From the NCBI RefSeq assembly GCF_004337445.1, contig NZ_SJZB01000018.1:1-64000 (forward strand): DNA of 64,000 nt, read 5' to 3'. The notes beneath the pieces are model-generated. The model was not told the DNA's origin. It ran no database searches and worked only from the letters and a program-made list of their open reading frames with translations. The position numbers were made by a program, and so were the translations under genes. Shown here piece after piece: positions 46,016-55,823 of the stretch. This stretch comes from Parasulfuritortus cantonensis. GTDB lineage: Bacteria; Pseudomonadota; Gammaproteobacteria; Burkholderiales; Thiobacillaceae. Every line of letters starts with the position of its first letter. The stretch's first letter is position 1.

Positions 46016-47403
46016 GGGCGGAGGCGTTCGCCGGTTATCTGCGCGATTGCCAGGAGGCCGTGGCCCAGGCCTCGCCCTGGGGCGTCACCGGGCGCCTGAC
46101 CAAGGTCGCCGGCCTGGTCATGGAGGCCTCCGGCATCAAGCTGCCGACCGGCGTCAATTGCAAGGTGTACATGCCCGAGGGGCAGCAGGTCGACGCCGAG
46201 GTGGTCGGCTTCCACGGCGACCGCCTGTACCTGATGCCGTCCACGGACGTCTACGGCCTCGGCCCGGGTGCCATCGTCGAACCCTACCGCAGCTGCAACT
46301 TCGATTACCCCCGGATCGGCATCGCCTACACCCGGAAACGGCGCATCGAGGACCGCATCCGCCAGGTCGCGGTGGGGCCGGAGATGCTCGGCCGGGTGGT
46401 CGACGGGGTCGGCCGGGTGCTCGACCGCCAGGGCGGCCTGGAGCCGTCCAAGCGGGTGCCCCTGTACAGCCGGCCGTTCAATCCGATGGAACGGGAGCCG
46501 ATCAAGGACGTCCTGGATGTCGGCATCCGGGCCATCAACGCCCTCCTGACGGTCGGACGCGGACAACGCATGGGCCTGTTCGCCGGCAGCGGCGTCGGCA
46601 AGTCGATGCTGCTCGGCATGATGGCGCGCTACACCTCGGCCGACGTCGTCGTGGTCGGCCTGATCGGCGAACGCGGCCGCGAGGTGAAGGAATTCATCGA
46701 GAACATTCTCGGCGACGAGGGCCTGCGCCGGGCCGCGGTGGTGGCCGCGCCGGCCGACTCGCCGCCCCTGCAGCGCCTGCACGGCGCCGCCTATGCCACG
46801 GCGATCGCCGAATACTTCCGCGACCAGGGTCTCAACGTGCTCCTGATCATGGATTCGCTGACCCGCTATGCCCAGGCCCAGCGGGAAATCGCCCTCGCCG
46901 TCGGCGAACCGCCCGCGACCAAGGGCTACCCACCCTCGGTGTTCGCCAAGCTGCCGCAGCTGGTCGAGCGGGCCGGCAACGGCCGCCCGGGCACCGGCTC
47001 GATCACGGCGTTCTACACGGTGCTGGTGGAAGGCGACGACCAGCAGGACCCGATTGCCGATGCCGCCCGTGCCATCCTGGACGGGCACATCGTCCTGGCG
47101 CGGCATCTGGCGGACCAGGGGCATTACCCCGCCATCGACATCGAACAGTCGATCTCGCGCGTCATCACGGAATTGCTGGGTCGGGAACAACTCGCGCAGG
47201 TGCGCCGCTTTCGGAGCCTATATGCGCGTTATCAGCGCAGCCGCGACCTGATCACCATCGGCGCCTACGCCAAGGGCAACGATGCCCAGCTGGACGAGGC
47301 CATCGGCCTCTACCCCCGCATGGAAGCCTTCCTGATGCAGGACTTCTTCGATCGGGAGAACTACCAAGCCAGTCGCGAGCAGTTGTCCGCGCTGTTGGCT
47401 TGA
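46003..47403 (+). CDS. fliI: Flagellum-specific ATP synthase FliI
   Basis: A 466-residue hexameric ATPase of the flagellar type III export apparatus. Walker A is G-S-G-V-G-K-S and Walker B reads [12 protein letters not shown]. The G-E-R-G-R-E-V and Q-R-E-I-A-L-A segments are as in the F1-beta-like family. It unfolds and delivers substrates with FliH and FliJ. No fliJ follows: the next genes are convergent cco genes. Confidence 0.96.
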   Translation: MAGVRAEAFAGYLRDCQEAVAQASPWGVTGRLTKVAGLVMEASGIKLPTGVNCKVYMPEGQQVDAEVVGFHGDRLYLMPSTDVYGLGPGAIVEPYRSCNFDYPRIGIAYTRKRRIEDRIRQVAVGPEMLGRVVDGVGRVLDRQGGLEPSKRVPLYSRPFNPMEREPIKDVLDVGIRAINALLTVGRGQRMGLFAGSGVGKSMLLGMMARYTSADVVVVGLIGERGREVKEFIENILGDEGLRRAAVVAAPADSPPLQRLHGAAYATAIAEYFRDQGLNVLLIMDSLTRYAQAQREIALAVGEPPATKGYPPSVFAKLPQLVERAGNGRPGTGSITAFYTVLVEGDDQQDPIADAARAILDGHIVLARHLADQGHYPAIDIEQSISRVITELLGREQLAQVRRFRSLYARYQRSRDLITIGAYAKGNDAQLDEAIGLYPRMEAFLMQDFFDRENYQASREQLSALLA

Positions 47404-47406
47404 AGG

Positions 47407-47441
47407 CTTGCCGGCCGGTGCCGGGACACCGGCCGGGCAAG
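47407..47441. terminator. Bidirectional hairpin between fliI and the cco block
   Basis: CTTGCC-GGCCGGTG and CACCGGCC-GGGCAAG pair over 14 bases with one bulge and a six-base loop, directly after the fliI stop. There is no T run. Its place between convergent operons suggests a shared terminator. Confidence 0.55.
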
Positions 47442-47446
47442 GGGGA

Positions 47447-47575
47447 TCACTGTTCGTGCGAGTTCTTGGCGAGGCGATACCAGATGAACAGGCCCATGGC
47501 GATGATGAAGCCAATCGTGAACAGGCTGAGCAGGCCAATATCGCTGCCGAAAAGTTCCTTCATTACGACGTCCAT
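47447..47575 (-). CDS. DUF3149 single-helix membrane microprotein
   Basis: A 42-residue protein made of a short polar start (M-D-V-V-M-K-E-L-F-G-S-D), one membrane helix (about residues 13-34) and a charged tail ending H-E-Q. The E-L-F-x-S-D-I-G-L-L-S-L opening matches DUF3149, which is common beside cytochrome oxidase genes in betaproteobacteria. It follows ccoH by 22 bases and has a GGAGAAG ribosome-binding site. Its function is unknown; a small accessory subunit of the cbb3 oxidase or a transport protein is possible. Confidence 0.72.
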   Translation of the reverse strand: MDVVMKELFGSDIGLLSLFTIGFIIAMGLFIWYRLAKNSHEQ

Positions 47576-47597
47576 CGTCTTCTCCTAGAGCTATGCC

Positions 47598-48140
47598 TTA
47601 AGGCTGGTTTGGTGAGTGCTGCGTTGAGGAAAATTGGGACGCGGCAGCGAGCTGCAGCGTCCCGGTGAAGGGGGCCTGCCATTGCCCGGCGAGCCGCCAG
47701 GAGCGGTCGCCCGGCGCGAGTTCGAGCAGGCGCTTGCCGGCCGGCAGGCTGGCGTAGGCGGTGGCGTAGCTGTCCGGCCCGGCCGGGCTGAACAGCAGCA
47801 CCATGTCCTGGCGCTCGTCGGTCGGATGCACCAGGGTGAGCGTGAGGCCGCTCTGCGGTTTGGCGAAGTGGCCGCTCAGCTTGAGCACGAGCCGGCCGGG
47901 CTCCGCCTGCAGGGTGGCGACGACACCGAGCTGGGCGGCCTTGATGTCGCGATCGGCGACCTTGGCGATGCCCATGCCGTCCTTGACATGTTCTTCCTTG
48001 ACCAGGGTGTCGGCGTTCTTGACGGCGATCCACACGGTCAGCGTGCCGGCGATCACGGCGGTCAGCGGCAAAGTGATGAGCAGCCACACCATCGGCTCGC
48101 TCCACCAGACCGTCTTTTTCTCCAGCATGGTCGTATTCAT
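47598..48140 (-). CDS. ccoH: FixH/CcoH family cbb3 oxidase assembly protein
   Basis: A 180-residue protein with one N-terminal membrane helix (W-L-L-I-T-L-P-L-T-A-V-I-A-G) and a FixH domain. The domain has the V-K-E-E-H-V-K-D-G-M-G-I segment and two beta-rich blocks. CcoH/FixH is needed for stable assembly of the cbb3 oxidase. Met at 48140 is chosen; a GTG at 48155 that overlaps the ccoG stop (GTGA) would add five residues. Confidence 0.85.
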   Translation of the reverse strand: MNTTMLEKKTVWWSEPMVWLLITLPLTAVIAGTLTVWIAVKNADTLVKEEHVKDGMGIAKVADRDIKAAQLGVVATLQAEPGRLVLKLSGHFAKPQSGLTLTLVHPTDERQDMVLLFSPAGPDSYATAYASLPAGKRLLELAPGDRSWRLAGQWQAPFTGTLQLAAASQFSSTQHSPNQP

Positions 48141-48151
48141 GTCTTTTCGGC

Positions 48152-49567
48152 TCACTTCAGGAAACTGGACTTGGCCTCGCGGACCAAGCGCTCGTCATCC
48201 AGGGCGCGGACCTCGAACATGACCGGCTGGGTGGGCCGGTTGATCGACAGGCGGGGCGCTTCCAGGGTGACGTTGAGGTTCTCGGTACCGAGGGCCGGGA
48301 TGTCGATCTTGTCGCCGCTGGCTACCTTGATGCCGTCGATGCCCTTGGCGGAGATCGTGTACTGGTGCGGCTTGCTGTCCATGTTGATGATCTGCAGGCG
48401 ATAGATGTTCTCGATGCCGCCGCTGGCGCTCTCGCGCGACAGGGTCAGGCGGTCGCGGATGACGTCCACGCGCAGGGGTATGCGCATCGCCAGCGTCACC
48501 AGGAAGGCGACGATGATGCCGGAGAAGACCACGGTGTAGAACAAGGTGCGCGGCCGGAAGACGTGCTTGAGAATGTCCTGGTCCGGGTACTTGCCGTCGA
48601 TCACGTTCTGGGTCGAGTAACGGACCAGGCCCTTCGGATAGCCGACCTTCTCCATCACCTGGTCGCAGGCGTCGATGCAGGCGGCGCAGCCGATGCACAT
48701 GTATTGCAGGCCGTTGCGGATGTCGATGCCGGTCGGGCAGACCTGGACGCAGATGCCGCAGTCGACGCAGTCGCCCAGGCCCTGGGCCTTGTGGTCGACG
48801 TCCTTCTTGCGGAAGCCGCGCGGTTCGCCGCGCTGGTAGTCGTAGGTGATGATCAGGGTGTCGTCGTCGAACATCGCGCTCTGGAAGCGGGCGTACGGGC
48901 ACATGTACTTGCACACCTGCTCACGCATGAAGCCGGCGAAGCCCCAGGTGGCCAGGGCGTAGAAGAAGATCCAGAAGGTTTCCCAGGGGCCGAGGGTCCA
49001 GGTGACCAGTTCCTGGAGGAGGGCGGTGGCGGGGGTGAAATAGGCGACGAGGGTGAAGCCGGTCCACAGCGACAGGACCACCCAGGCGACGTGCTTGCCG
49101 CCGCGCTTGACGATCTTCTCGGCGTTCCAGGGTTGGCCGTTGAGTTTCTGCTGCTTCTTGTAATCGCCCTCGATCCAGCTTTCCACCCACATGAACAGCT
49201 CGGTGTAGACGGTCTGCGGGCAGGCGTAGCCGCACCAGAGACGTCCGGCGACCGCGGTGAACAGGAACAGCGCGAGGGCCGACATGATGAGGATGGCGGC
49301 GAGCCAGACGAAATCCTGCGGCCAGAACACCCAGCCGAACAGGAAGAACTTGCGCGCCCCGAGGTCGAACAGGATGGCTTGGCGGCCGTCCCAAGTCAGC
49401 CAGGGCAGACCGTAATAGACGATCTGGGTGAACAGGACCAGCGCGATGCGCCAGTTGTTGAACACGCCCTGAACGGCACGCGGGTAAATCTTTTGCTTTA
49501 CCTCGTAAAGCTGAATCTCTTCAGGTTCCGTGCTCATTTCTTGTTGCTTGGTATCCTTTTCCGCCAC
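48152..49567 (-). CDS. ccoG: Cytochrome c oxidase accessory protein CcoG (RdxA/FixG)
   Basis: A 471-residue membrane protein with about five helices. It has a C-G-Y-A-C-P-Q-T motif in the membrane part and two [4Fe-4S] clusters (C-V-D-C-G-I-C-V-Q-V-C-P and C-I-G-C-A-A-C-I-D-A-C). A C-terminal Ig-like domain follows. CcoG is a cupric reductase that supplies copper for cbb3 assembly. GTG at 49567 follows AAGGAG; Met 49537 is an alternative. Confidence 0.93.
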   Translation of the reverse strand: MAEKDTKQQEMSTEPEEIQLYEVKQKIYPRAVQGVFNNWRIALVLFTQIVYYGLPWLTWDGRQAILFDLGARKFFLFGWVFWPQDFVWLAAILIMSALALFLFTAVAGRLWCGYACPQTVYTELFMWVESWIEGDYKKQQKLNGQPWNAEKIVKRGGKHVAWVVLSLWTGFTLVAYFTPATALLQELVTWTLGPWETFWIFFYALATWGFAGFMREQVCKYMCPYARFQSAMFDDDTLIITYDYQRGEPRGFRKKDVDHKAQGLGDCVDCGICVQVCPTGIDIRNGLQYMCIGCAACIDACDQVMEKVGYPKGLVRYSTQNVIDGKYPDQDILKHVFRPRTLFYTVVFSGIIVAFLVTLAMRIPLRVDVIRDRLTLSRESASGGIENIYRLQIINMDSKPHQYTISAKGIDGIKVASGDKIDIPALGTENLNVTLEAPRLSINRPTQPVMFEVRALDDERLVREAKSSFLK

Positions 49568-49703
49568 CTTGAGGCTCCTTCTCTCTCTGCTGCGTAGTTG
49601 CCAATTGTCTGGTTCTCCTCCAAACAAAGGGACGCGGGCTTTTTATGTGTATTGCGCGGGAACCCGCGGGTAAGGGGACTGGGACAATCCGCTTGCCCGC
49701 GGA

Positions 49704-49719
49704 GCCCCCCGAAGGGGGC
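49704..49719. terminator. Short GC hairpin between ccoP and ccoG
   Basis: GCCCCC and GGGGGC enclose a four-base loop that reads TTCG on the minus strand, the very stable UUCG tetraloop. It lies 23 bases downstream of the ccoP stop. It may terminate most ccoNOQP transcripts or protect their 3' ends; no T run follows. Confidence 0.55.
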
Positions 49720-49741
49720 ATCCGAACGGAACTAGCTTTGC

Positions 49742-50716
49742 TTACTGCTGCGGTGCGGCTTCAGCGGCGGCGGCCGGAGCAGGCGCGGCGGCCGGCTTCT
49801 CGCCACCACCCAGGCCCCAGACGTAGGCGGTCAGGAGGTGCACCTTGGCGTCGCCCAGCATGTCCTGGAAGGCGGGCATGCCACCCTTGCGACCCTTGAT
49901 GATGCTTTCCTCGATGGCCGCTTCGCTGCCACCGTACAGCCAGGCGTCGTCGGTCAGGTTCGGGAAGCCGGCAGCGGCCATGCCCTTGCCGTCTTCACCG
50001 TGGCAGCCGGCGCAGGCGGCGAACTTGGCCTGGCCAGCGGCGGCCAGAGCGGCGTCGTGCGGCTTGCCGCCGAGCGACAGGACGTAGTTGGCCACTTCCT
50101 TGGCGCTCTGCTCGTCGCCGAGCAGGTTGGCGGGCATCTCACCCAGACGGCCACCGGAGATGGAAGCCTGGATGCTGTCCGGATCGCCACCGAACAGCCA
50201 TTGGCCGTCGGTCAGGTTCGGGAAGTTCTTGCCGTCACCCTGGGCGTTGGAACCGTGACACTGCATGCAATAGGTCAGGTACAGACGCTGGCCCATCTCC
50301 TTGGCGGTCGGGTCGGCGGCCACGGCCATGATGTCCTTGCCCTTGAAGGGCTCGAGCACCTTGTCGAACTCGGCGTCGACGCGGGACTTTTCCTCGGAGT
50401 ACTGGGTGGCCGAAGACCAGTTCCAGACGCCGGCGAACTTGCCCAGGCCGGGGTACAGCACCAGGTAGATGATCGAGAAGACGATCAGGCCCCAGAAGCC
50501 ATACAGCCACCAGCGCGGCAGCGGGTTGTTGAACTCCTGGAGGTCGCCGTCCCAGGCGTGCTCCATCAGCTCGGCCTTTTCACCGGGGGCGAGCTTCTGG
50601 GTGGTCTGGGCCTTCAGGAACCACATCACGGCGATGATCGACACGATGGTGATCCCCGCGATGTAGAAGTGCCAGAAATCACTGACAAAGTCAGGTACTG
50701 CGTAGCCTGCAATCAT
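49742..50716 (-). CDS. ccoP: cbb3-type cytochrome c oxidase subunit III (diheme)
   Basis: A 324-residue membrane diheme cytochrome c. Two N-terminal membrane helices (about 12-32 and 70-90) are followed by two heme c sites, C-M-Q-C-H and C-A-G-C-H, with Met ligands expected in the G-E-M-P and G-G-M-P segments. It ends in an Ala/Pro-rich tail. It passes electrons from soluble cytochromes to CcoO and CcoN. It is fourth in ccoNOQP. Confidence 0.96.
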   Translation of the reverse strand: MIAGYAVPDFVSDFWHFYIAGITIVSIIAVMWFLKAQTTQKLAPGEKAELMEHAWDGDLQEFNNPLPRWWLYGFWGLIVFSIIYLVLYPGLGKFAGVWNWSSATQYSEEKSRVDAEFDKVLEPFKGKDIMAVAADPTAKEMGQRLYLTYCMQCHGSNAQGDGKNFPNLTDGQWLFGGDPDSIQASISGGRLGEMPANLLGDEQSAKEVANYVLSLGGKPHDAALAAAGQAKFAACAGCHGEDGKGMAAAGFPNLTDDAWLYGGSEAAIEESIIKGRKGGMPAFQDMLGDAKVHLLTAYVWGLGGGEKPAAAPAPAAAAEAAPQQ

Positions 50717-50737
50717 TTATATCTCCTCGCGATCGGG

Positions 50738-50902
50738 TCAGGAACGCCGGCGGTCGATGCCGTCGTCGCCCTCCTCGAAGGGCAGGTTGGCCGCATCCTC
50801 GAACTTCTGCCGGTTGTCCTTGTGGTAGGCCCACCAGACGATGCCGACGAAGAGCAGGAAGAAGACCACCGTGACGACGGAACCGATGATGCCGGAGTCC
50901 AT
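50738..50902 (-). CDS. ccoQ: cbb3-type cytochrome oxidase subunit IV CcoQ
   Basis: A 54-residue protein with one membrane helix (S-V-V-T-V-V-F-F-L-L-F-V-G-I-V-W-W-A-Y) followed by an acidic tail (F-E-E-G-D-D-G). The position between ccoO and ccoP and the F-E-D-A-A-N-L-P-F segment identify it. It is too short for automatic frame calls and lies 12 bases after ccoO. CcoQ stabilises the complex. Confidence 0.93.
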   Translation of the reverse strand: MDSGIIGSVVTVVFFLLFVGIVWWAYHKDNRQKFEDAANLPFEEGDDGIDRRRS

Positions 50903-50914
50903 ATTCGCTTTGCC

Positions 50915-51541
50915 TCAGAATTTCAGGGGTTCAGGATTCGGACCGTGGGTCGTGCCCAGACTCTGCAGGTAGGCGATCAGGGCGTCCAACTCGGTCTTGC
51001 CTTCCAGAGCGGCAGGCGCGGCCTCGATTTCTTCCTCCGTGTACCCGTGACCGACGACGTTCAGCGTACGCATCTTGGCCTGGATGTCGGCAACGTCGGC
51101 GGCCGAATTGGCCAGCCAGGGGTAAGCCGGCATGTTCGACTCGGGAACGACGTCACGCGGGTTCATCAGGTGCACGTAATGCCAGTTGTCCGAGTAACGG
51201 CCACCGACCCGGGCCAGGTCCGGACCGGTCCGCTTGGAACCCCATTGGAAGGGGCGGTCGTAGACGTATTCGCCGGCCACGGAGAAGTGGCCGTAACGCT
51301 CGGTCTCGGCACGGAACGGGCGCACCTGCTGCGAGTGGCAGAGGTAGCAGCCTTCCCGGATGTACACGTCACGGCCGGTCAGTTGCAGGGCGGTGTACGG
51401 CTTCAGGCCCGGCATCGGTTCGGTCGTGGATTTCTGGAAGAACAGCGGCACGATCTGGACCAGGCCGCCGACGCTGACGACCAGGAAGGTCAGCACGATC
51501 AGCCAGCCGATGTTCTTCTCGATCAGCTTATGCGAGAACAT
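50915..51541 (-). CDS. ccoO: cbb3-type cytochrome c oxidase subunit II (monoheme)
   Basis: A 208-residue monoheme cytochrome c with one N-terminal membrane helix ([11 protein letters not shown]). The heme site C-Y-L-C-H is at about residue 65. The segment [11 protein letters not shown] and the Met ligand in P-E-S-N-M-P-A-Y match the FixO/CcoO family. It transfers electrons to CcoN. It starts 20 bases after ccoN. Confidence 0.96.
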   Translation of the reverse strand: MFSHKLIEKNIGWLIVLTFLVVSVGGLVQIVPLFFQKSTTEPMPGLKPYTALQLTGRDVYIREGCYLCHSQQVRPFRAETERYGHFSVAGEYVYDRPFQWGSKRTGPDLARVGGRYSDNWHYVHLMNPRDVVPESNMPAYPWLANSAADVADIQAKMRTLNVVGHGYTEEEIEAAPAALEGKTELDALIAYLQSLGTTHGPNPEPLKF

Positions 51542-51561
51542 GTTTCGTCTCTCCTATTCGA

Positions 51562-53007
51562 TCAGGCGTGGACGGCTTGCGGGATGGCGGCGTCGTTGAC
51601 GGCCTTGCCCATGGCGACGGTCTTCCAGACGTTGTAGGCCATGATCAGCATGCCCAGGAAGAACATCGTGCCGCCGACCAGACGGATGGTCCAGAACGGG
51701 TACATGGCGTTGACCGACTGCGCGAAGCTGTAGGTCAGCGTGCCGTCCGCGTTGGTGGCGCGCCACATCAGGCCCTGGGCGACACCGGCGATCCACATGG
51801 AGGCGATGTAGAGGACGACGCCGATCGTGGACCACCAGAAGTGGACGTTGATCAGGCGGGTGCTGTACATCTCTTCACGGCCGAACAGGCGCGGGATCAG
51901 GTAGTACATGGAGCCGATGGTCACCATGGCGACCCAGCCGAGGGCGCCGGAGTGCACGTGGCCGACCGTCCACTCGGTGAAGTGGGACAGGGCGTTCACG
52001 GTCTTCACGGACATCATCGGGCCTTCGAAGGTCGACATGCCGTAGAAGGACAGGGAGGTGATCAGGAACTTCAGGATCGGATCGGTACGCAGCTTATGCC
52101 AGGCGCCGGACAGGGTCATGATGCCGTTCATCATGCCGCCCCAGGACGGAGCGATCAGCATCAGGGAGAACACCATACCGAGGGACTGGGCCCAGTCGGG
52201 CAGGGCGCTGTACAGCAGGTGGTGCGGACCGGCCCACATGTAGATGAAGTTCAGCGACCAGAAGTGCACGACGGACAGCCGATACGAGAAGATCGGACGG
52301 CCGGCCTGCTTGGGCACGAAGTAGTACATCATGCCGAGGAAGGCGGTGGTCAGGAAGAAGCCCACGGCGTTGTGGCCGTACCACCATTGCACCATCGCGT
52401 CCTGGACGCCGGCGTAGACCGGATAGGACTTGAAAATGCCGAACAGGGAGGTGCTGCCACCCAGGATCCACGGCAGTTCGAGGTTGTTGACCACGTGCAG
52501 CAGGGTGATGGTCACGATGTAGGCACCGAAGAACCAGTTCGACACGTAGATGTGCTGGGTCTTGCGCTTGATGATGGTGCCGAAGAACAGGATGGCGTAG
52601 GCGATCCAGACCACGGCGATCATCAGGTCGATCGGCCATTCCAGCTCAGCGTATTCCTTGCCCGAGGTGATGCCCAGGACGAAGGAAACGGCGGCCGAAA
52701 GGATGATCAGTTGCCAGCCCCAGAATACAAAGGAGGCAAGGCCGTCGGACAGCAGACGGGTTTGGCAGGTGCGTTGCACGGAGTACAGCGAGGCGGCAAA
52801 CAGGCCACAGCCGCCGAACGCGAAGATGACCGCGTTGGTGTGCAGGGGACGCAGTCGGCCATAAGACAGCCAGGGTAGTTGCAGGGTGATATCAGGCCAG
52901 ATCAACTGGGCGGCGATGAGTACGCCAACCAGCATCCCAACAATGCCCCAGACGACGGTCATGATGGCAAATTGTCGGACGACCTTGTAGTTGTATGTCG
53001 CTTCCAT
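51562..53007 (-). CDS. ccoN: cbb3-type cytochrome c oxidase subunit I
   Basis: A 481-residue catalytic heme-copper subunit with about 12 membrane helices. It shows the CuB/heme histidine region [12 protein letters not shown] in the P-H-H-L-L loop, and the late [13 protein letters not shown] segment. It reduces oxygen with high affinity and pumps protons. ATG 53007 starts M-E-A-T-Y-N-Y; an upstream in-frame ATG at 53073 is unlikely. An FNR-type box lies 80-95 bases upstream. Confidence 0.97.
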   Translation of the reverse strand: MEATYNYKVVRQFAIMTVVWGIVGMLVGVLIAAQLIWPDITLQLPWLSYGRLRPLHTNAVIFAFGGCGLFAASLYSVQRTCQTRLLSDGLASFVFWGWQLIILSAAVSFVLGITSGKEYAELEWPIDLMIAVVWIAYAILFFGTIIKRKTQHIYVSNWFFGAYIVTITLLHVVNNLELPWILGGSTSLFGIFKSYPVYAGVQDAMVQWWYGHNAVGFFLTTAFLGMMYYFVPKQAGRPIFSYRLSVVHFWSLNFIYMWAGPHHLLYSALPDWAQSLGMVFSLMLIAPSWGGMMNGIMTLSGAWHKLRTDPILKFLITSLSFYGMSTFEGPMMSVKTVNALSHFTEWTVGHVHSGALGWVAMVTIGSMYYLIPRLFGREEMYSTRLINVHFWWSTIGVVLYIASMWIAGVAQGLMWRATNADGTLTYSFAQSVNAMYPFWTIRLVGGTMFFLGMLIMAYNVWKTVAMGKAVNDAAIPQAVHA

Positions 53008-53087
53008 ACGGGGTCTCCTTCGCAGGTGATGACGGGGTTCTACTTTTGCAGCGCCGAAAATCGACTTCGGCATCCTAATAAACGGGG

Positions 53088-53101
53088 TTGACTGATGTCA
53101 A
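53088..53101. promoter_or_regulatory. FNR/ANR-type palindrome upstream of ccoN
   Basis: TTGAC-TGAT-GTCAA is a perfect inverted repeat that fits the TTGA-N6-TCAA core of FNR/FixK/ANR sites. It is about 81 bases upstream of the ccoN start. Oxygen control of cco genes through such boxes is well established; this is the expected site. A second palindrome, TGTCA-TAT-TGACA, lies at 53118-53130. Confidence 0.72.
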
Positions 53102-53145
53102 TCAAAATGCGGCTAAATGTCATATTGACAATTCGATCATTTTCC

Positions 53146-53331
53146 CTATTTTTTTGCGTCGCGTTCCTCCTCTGTTGTTGGTATGACCGGGGAGTCGTCG
53201 TCGAGCAGGATCCGGTGTGCCGGGCCCTCCATGTCCTCGAACTGGCCGTGCTTGACGGCCCACAGCAGGAGCAGGGCGATGAGGCCGACCAGGATGACGC
53301 TGATCGGGATGAGCATGTATAGGATTTCCAT
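53146..53331 (-). CDS. ccoS: cbb3 oxidase maturation protein CcoS
   Basis: A 61-residue protein with one membrane helix (I-S-V-I-L-V-G-L-I-A-L-L-L-L) and the typical G-Q-F-E-D-M-E-G-P segment that follows it. CcoS is needed to insert heme b and copper into CcoN. It starts three bases after the ccoI stop and probably shares its transcript, separate from ccoN. Confidence 0.92.
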   Translation of the reverse strand: MEILYMLIPISVILVGLIALLLLWAVKHGQFEDMEGPAHRILLDDDSPVIPTTEEERDAKK

Positions 53332-53334
53332 TCC

Positions 53335-55791
53335 TCAGCCTTCCTGGGTTCCGGTGGCCGGACTGTACTCCGACGGGTCGCCTTTGTAACCGGACAGGCG
53401 CATGGCGTTGAGCACCACCAGCAACGACGACAGCGACATGCCGATGCCGGCCAGCCAGGGCGTCACGTGGCCCATGGCCGCGGCCGGGATGGCGATGCCG
53501 TTGTAGAGCACCGACCAGGCCAGGTTCTGCTTGATGATGGTCTGGGTCTTGCGGGCGACGCGGACGCCGTCGGCCAGGCGCGACAACTCGCTCGACAGCA
53601 GGACCATGTCGGCCGCGGCCTGGGCGGCCTCGGCGCCCTGGTCGATGGCCACCGAGACCTGGGCCTGAGCCAGTACCGGGGCGTCGTTGACGCCGTCGCC
53701 GGTCATGGCCACCACGGCGCCCGCGCCCTGCAGGGCCTTCACCGCGTTGAGCTTGTCCTCCGGCAGCATGCCGCCGCGGGCGTCCTCGATGCCCAAGCGA
53801 TGGGCCAGGGCGACCACGTTCTCGGGCCGGTCGCCGGAGAACAGGTGCAGGCGCATGCCCATCCCCTTCAGGCGGGCGACCAGTTCGGCCGCCTGCGGGC
53901 GTACCTCGTCGCCGAGGCCGAACCAGGCGATCGGGCCGTCCGCGTCGGCCAGGCCGACCACGGTCATGCCGGCCTCCATGGCGGCGGCCTGGGCGGCCAC
54001 GAAGGCGGGCGTGCCGAGCCGGTAGACGCGGCCGTCGACATGGCCCTCGATGCCCTGGCCGGGCTGGTAGCGGAGCTGGCTGGCGGCCGTCGTCAGCGGC
54101 CCGGCCGCCTCGCGCAGGGCGGTCGCGACCGGATGGGTGGAACCCTGTTCCAGGGCGGCCGCCAGGGCCAGGGCGGCGGCCCGGTCGCCGCGCTCGACGA
54201 CGCAGGCGCGCAACTGGAACTCGCCGGTGGTCAGGGTGCCGGTCTTGTCGAACACGAAGTCGCTGGCGTGGGCCAGGGTCTCCAGGGCGTGGCCGCGCGT
54301 GGACAGCAGGCCCATGCGGGTCAGGCGCCCGAGTGCCGCCGTGAGGGCGGCCGGCGTGGCCAGGGCGAGGGCGCACGGGCAGGACACCACCAGCACCGAG
54401 ACGGTGATCCAGAATGCCCGGCCCGGGTCGACGAAGTACCAGGTGGTGGCGACGGTGGCGGCCACGGCCAGCAGGCCGAGCACGAACCACGAGGCCACCC
54501 GGTCGGCCAGCAGGGCCAGCCTGGGCTTCTCGGCGAGGGCGCGGTCGAGCAGGCGGACGATGCCGGAGAGGACGGTGTCGGCGCCGATCTTGTCGACCCG
54601 GATGACCAGCGGGCTGGCCAGGTTGATGGTGCCGCCGATGACCGTGCTGCCGGGGTGCTTGGCGAGCGGGTGCGATTCGCCGGTGAGCAGCGACTCGTCG
54701 ACGCTCGATTCGCCCTCGGCCACGGTGCCGTCGGCTGGGAAGCTGTCGCCCGGCCCGATCAGGACGTGGTCGCCCGGGGTCAGTTTGACCGCGGCGACCA
54801 GTTCCTCGTCGCGCCCGCCGGGCCAGTGCGGCAACCGGGTGGCGGCGGCCGGGATGAGCTTGACCAGGGACTCGGCGGCTTCGGCCGAGCGCTTGCGCGC
54901 GTTCATCTCGAGGAAGCGGCCGGTGAGCAGGAAGAAGATGAACATGGTCACCGAGTCGAAGTAGACGTCGGGACTGCTGGTGAAGGTGCCGTAGATGCTG
55001 GCCACGTAGGCGGAGCCGACCCCGAGCGCCACCGGCACGTCCATGCCGGCGCGGCGCAGCTTGAGGTCGCGCCAGGCACCCTGGAAGAACGGCCAGGCCG
55101 AATAGAACACCACCGGCGTGGTCAGGATCAGGCTGGCGAAGCGCATGAGGGCCTGGAGGTCGAGGCCCATGGTGCCGGCGTCGGCCAGGTAGACCGGCAC
55201 CGCGTACATCATCACCTGCATCATGCCGAGGCCGGCGATGGCCAGGCGCCGGATCGCCGTCTCCCGCTCCTTGCGGAACAGCTCTTCCTGGCGGCCGGGG
55301 TCGAAGGGGTAGGCCAGGTAGCCGATCTCCTGCACCGCGTGCAGGATCTCCGACAGCTCGATGCGGCCGCTGTCCCAGCGCACCCGGGCGCGGTGGGTGG
55401 AGAAGTTGATGTCGGCGGCGAGCACGCCGGGCAGCTGGCGCAGATGGCGCTCGTTCAGCCAGACGCAGGCGGCGCAGACGATGCCTTCCAGGATCAGGTT
55501 GGCCTCGCGCACCTCGCCCTCGGTCTTCACGAAGCTCTGCTGCACCTCCGGCAGGTCGTACAGCTTGAGCTGCTTGAGTTCCTCCAGGGCCGCCTCGGGG
55601 GTCCTGGGCATGTCGGTGCGCAGTCGGTAGTAGTCGGCGTTGCCGGAATCGATGATGGTCTGGGCCACCGCCTGGCAGCCCCGGCAGCAGGCCGGCTTGA
55701 TCTCGGATTCGTAGCGTATCGGGTAGTCCGTTCCGGCCGGAACGGGTTCACCGCAGTGGAAGCAGTGTATGGGTTCGGTGGCTTCAGGCAT
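53335..55791 (-). CDS. ccoI: Copper-translocating P-type ATPase CcoI/FixI
   Basis: An 818-residue P1B-type ATPase. The N-terminus has a C-C-R-G-C cluster and a heavy-metal-associated domain with G-I-V-C-A-A-C. The membrane metal-binding motif is S-C-P-C-A-L-A and the phosphorylation site is D-K-T-G-T-L-T. The hinge T-G-D-G-V-N-D is intact. It provides copper for cbb3 assembly. It is transcribed with ccoS and is divergent from aat with 32 bases between starts. Confidence 0.95.
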   Translation of the reverse strand: MPEATEPIHCFHCGEPVPAGTDYPIRYESEIKPACCRGCQAVAQTIIDSGNADYYRLRTDMPRTPEAALEELKQLKLYDLPEVQQSFVKTEGEVREANLILEGIVCAACVWLNERHLRQLPGVLAADINFSTHRARVRWDSGRIELSEILHAVQEIGYLAYPFDPGRQEELFRKERETAIRRLAIAGLGMMQVMMYAVPVYLADAGTMGLDLQALMRFASLILTTPVVFYSAWPFFQGAWRDLKLRRAGMDVPVALGVGSAYVASIYGTFTSSPDVYFDSVTMFIFFLLTGRFLEMNARKRSAEAAESLVKLIPAAATRLPHWPGGRDEELVAAVKLTPGDHVLIGPGDSFPADGTVAEGESSVDESLLTGESHPLAKHPGSTVIGGTINLASPLVIRVDKIGADTVLSGIVRLLDRALAEKPRLALLADRVASWFVLGLLAVAATVATTWYFVDPGRAFWITVSVLVVSCPCALALATPAALTAALGRLTRMGLLSTRGHALETLAHASDFVFDKTGTLTTGEFQLRACVVERGDRAAALALAAALEQGSTHPVATALREAAGPLTTAASQLRYQPGQGIEGHVDGRVYRLGTPAFVAAQAAAMEAGMTVVGLADADGPIAWFGLGDEVRPQAAELVARLKGMGMRLHLFSGDRPENVVALAHRLGIEDARGGMLPEDKLNAVKALQGAGAVVAMTGDGVNDAPVLAQAQVSVAIDQGAEAAQAAADMVLLSSELSRLADGVRVARKTQTIIKQNLAWSVLYNGIAIPAAAMGHVTPWLAGIGMSLSSLLVVLNAMRLSGYKGDPSEYSPATGTQEG

Positions 55792-55823
55792 GGCTCGGCA
55801 TTCTATCCCCTAAAATGTCCGCC

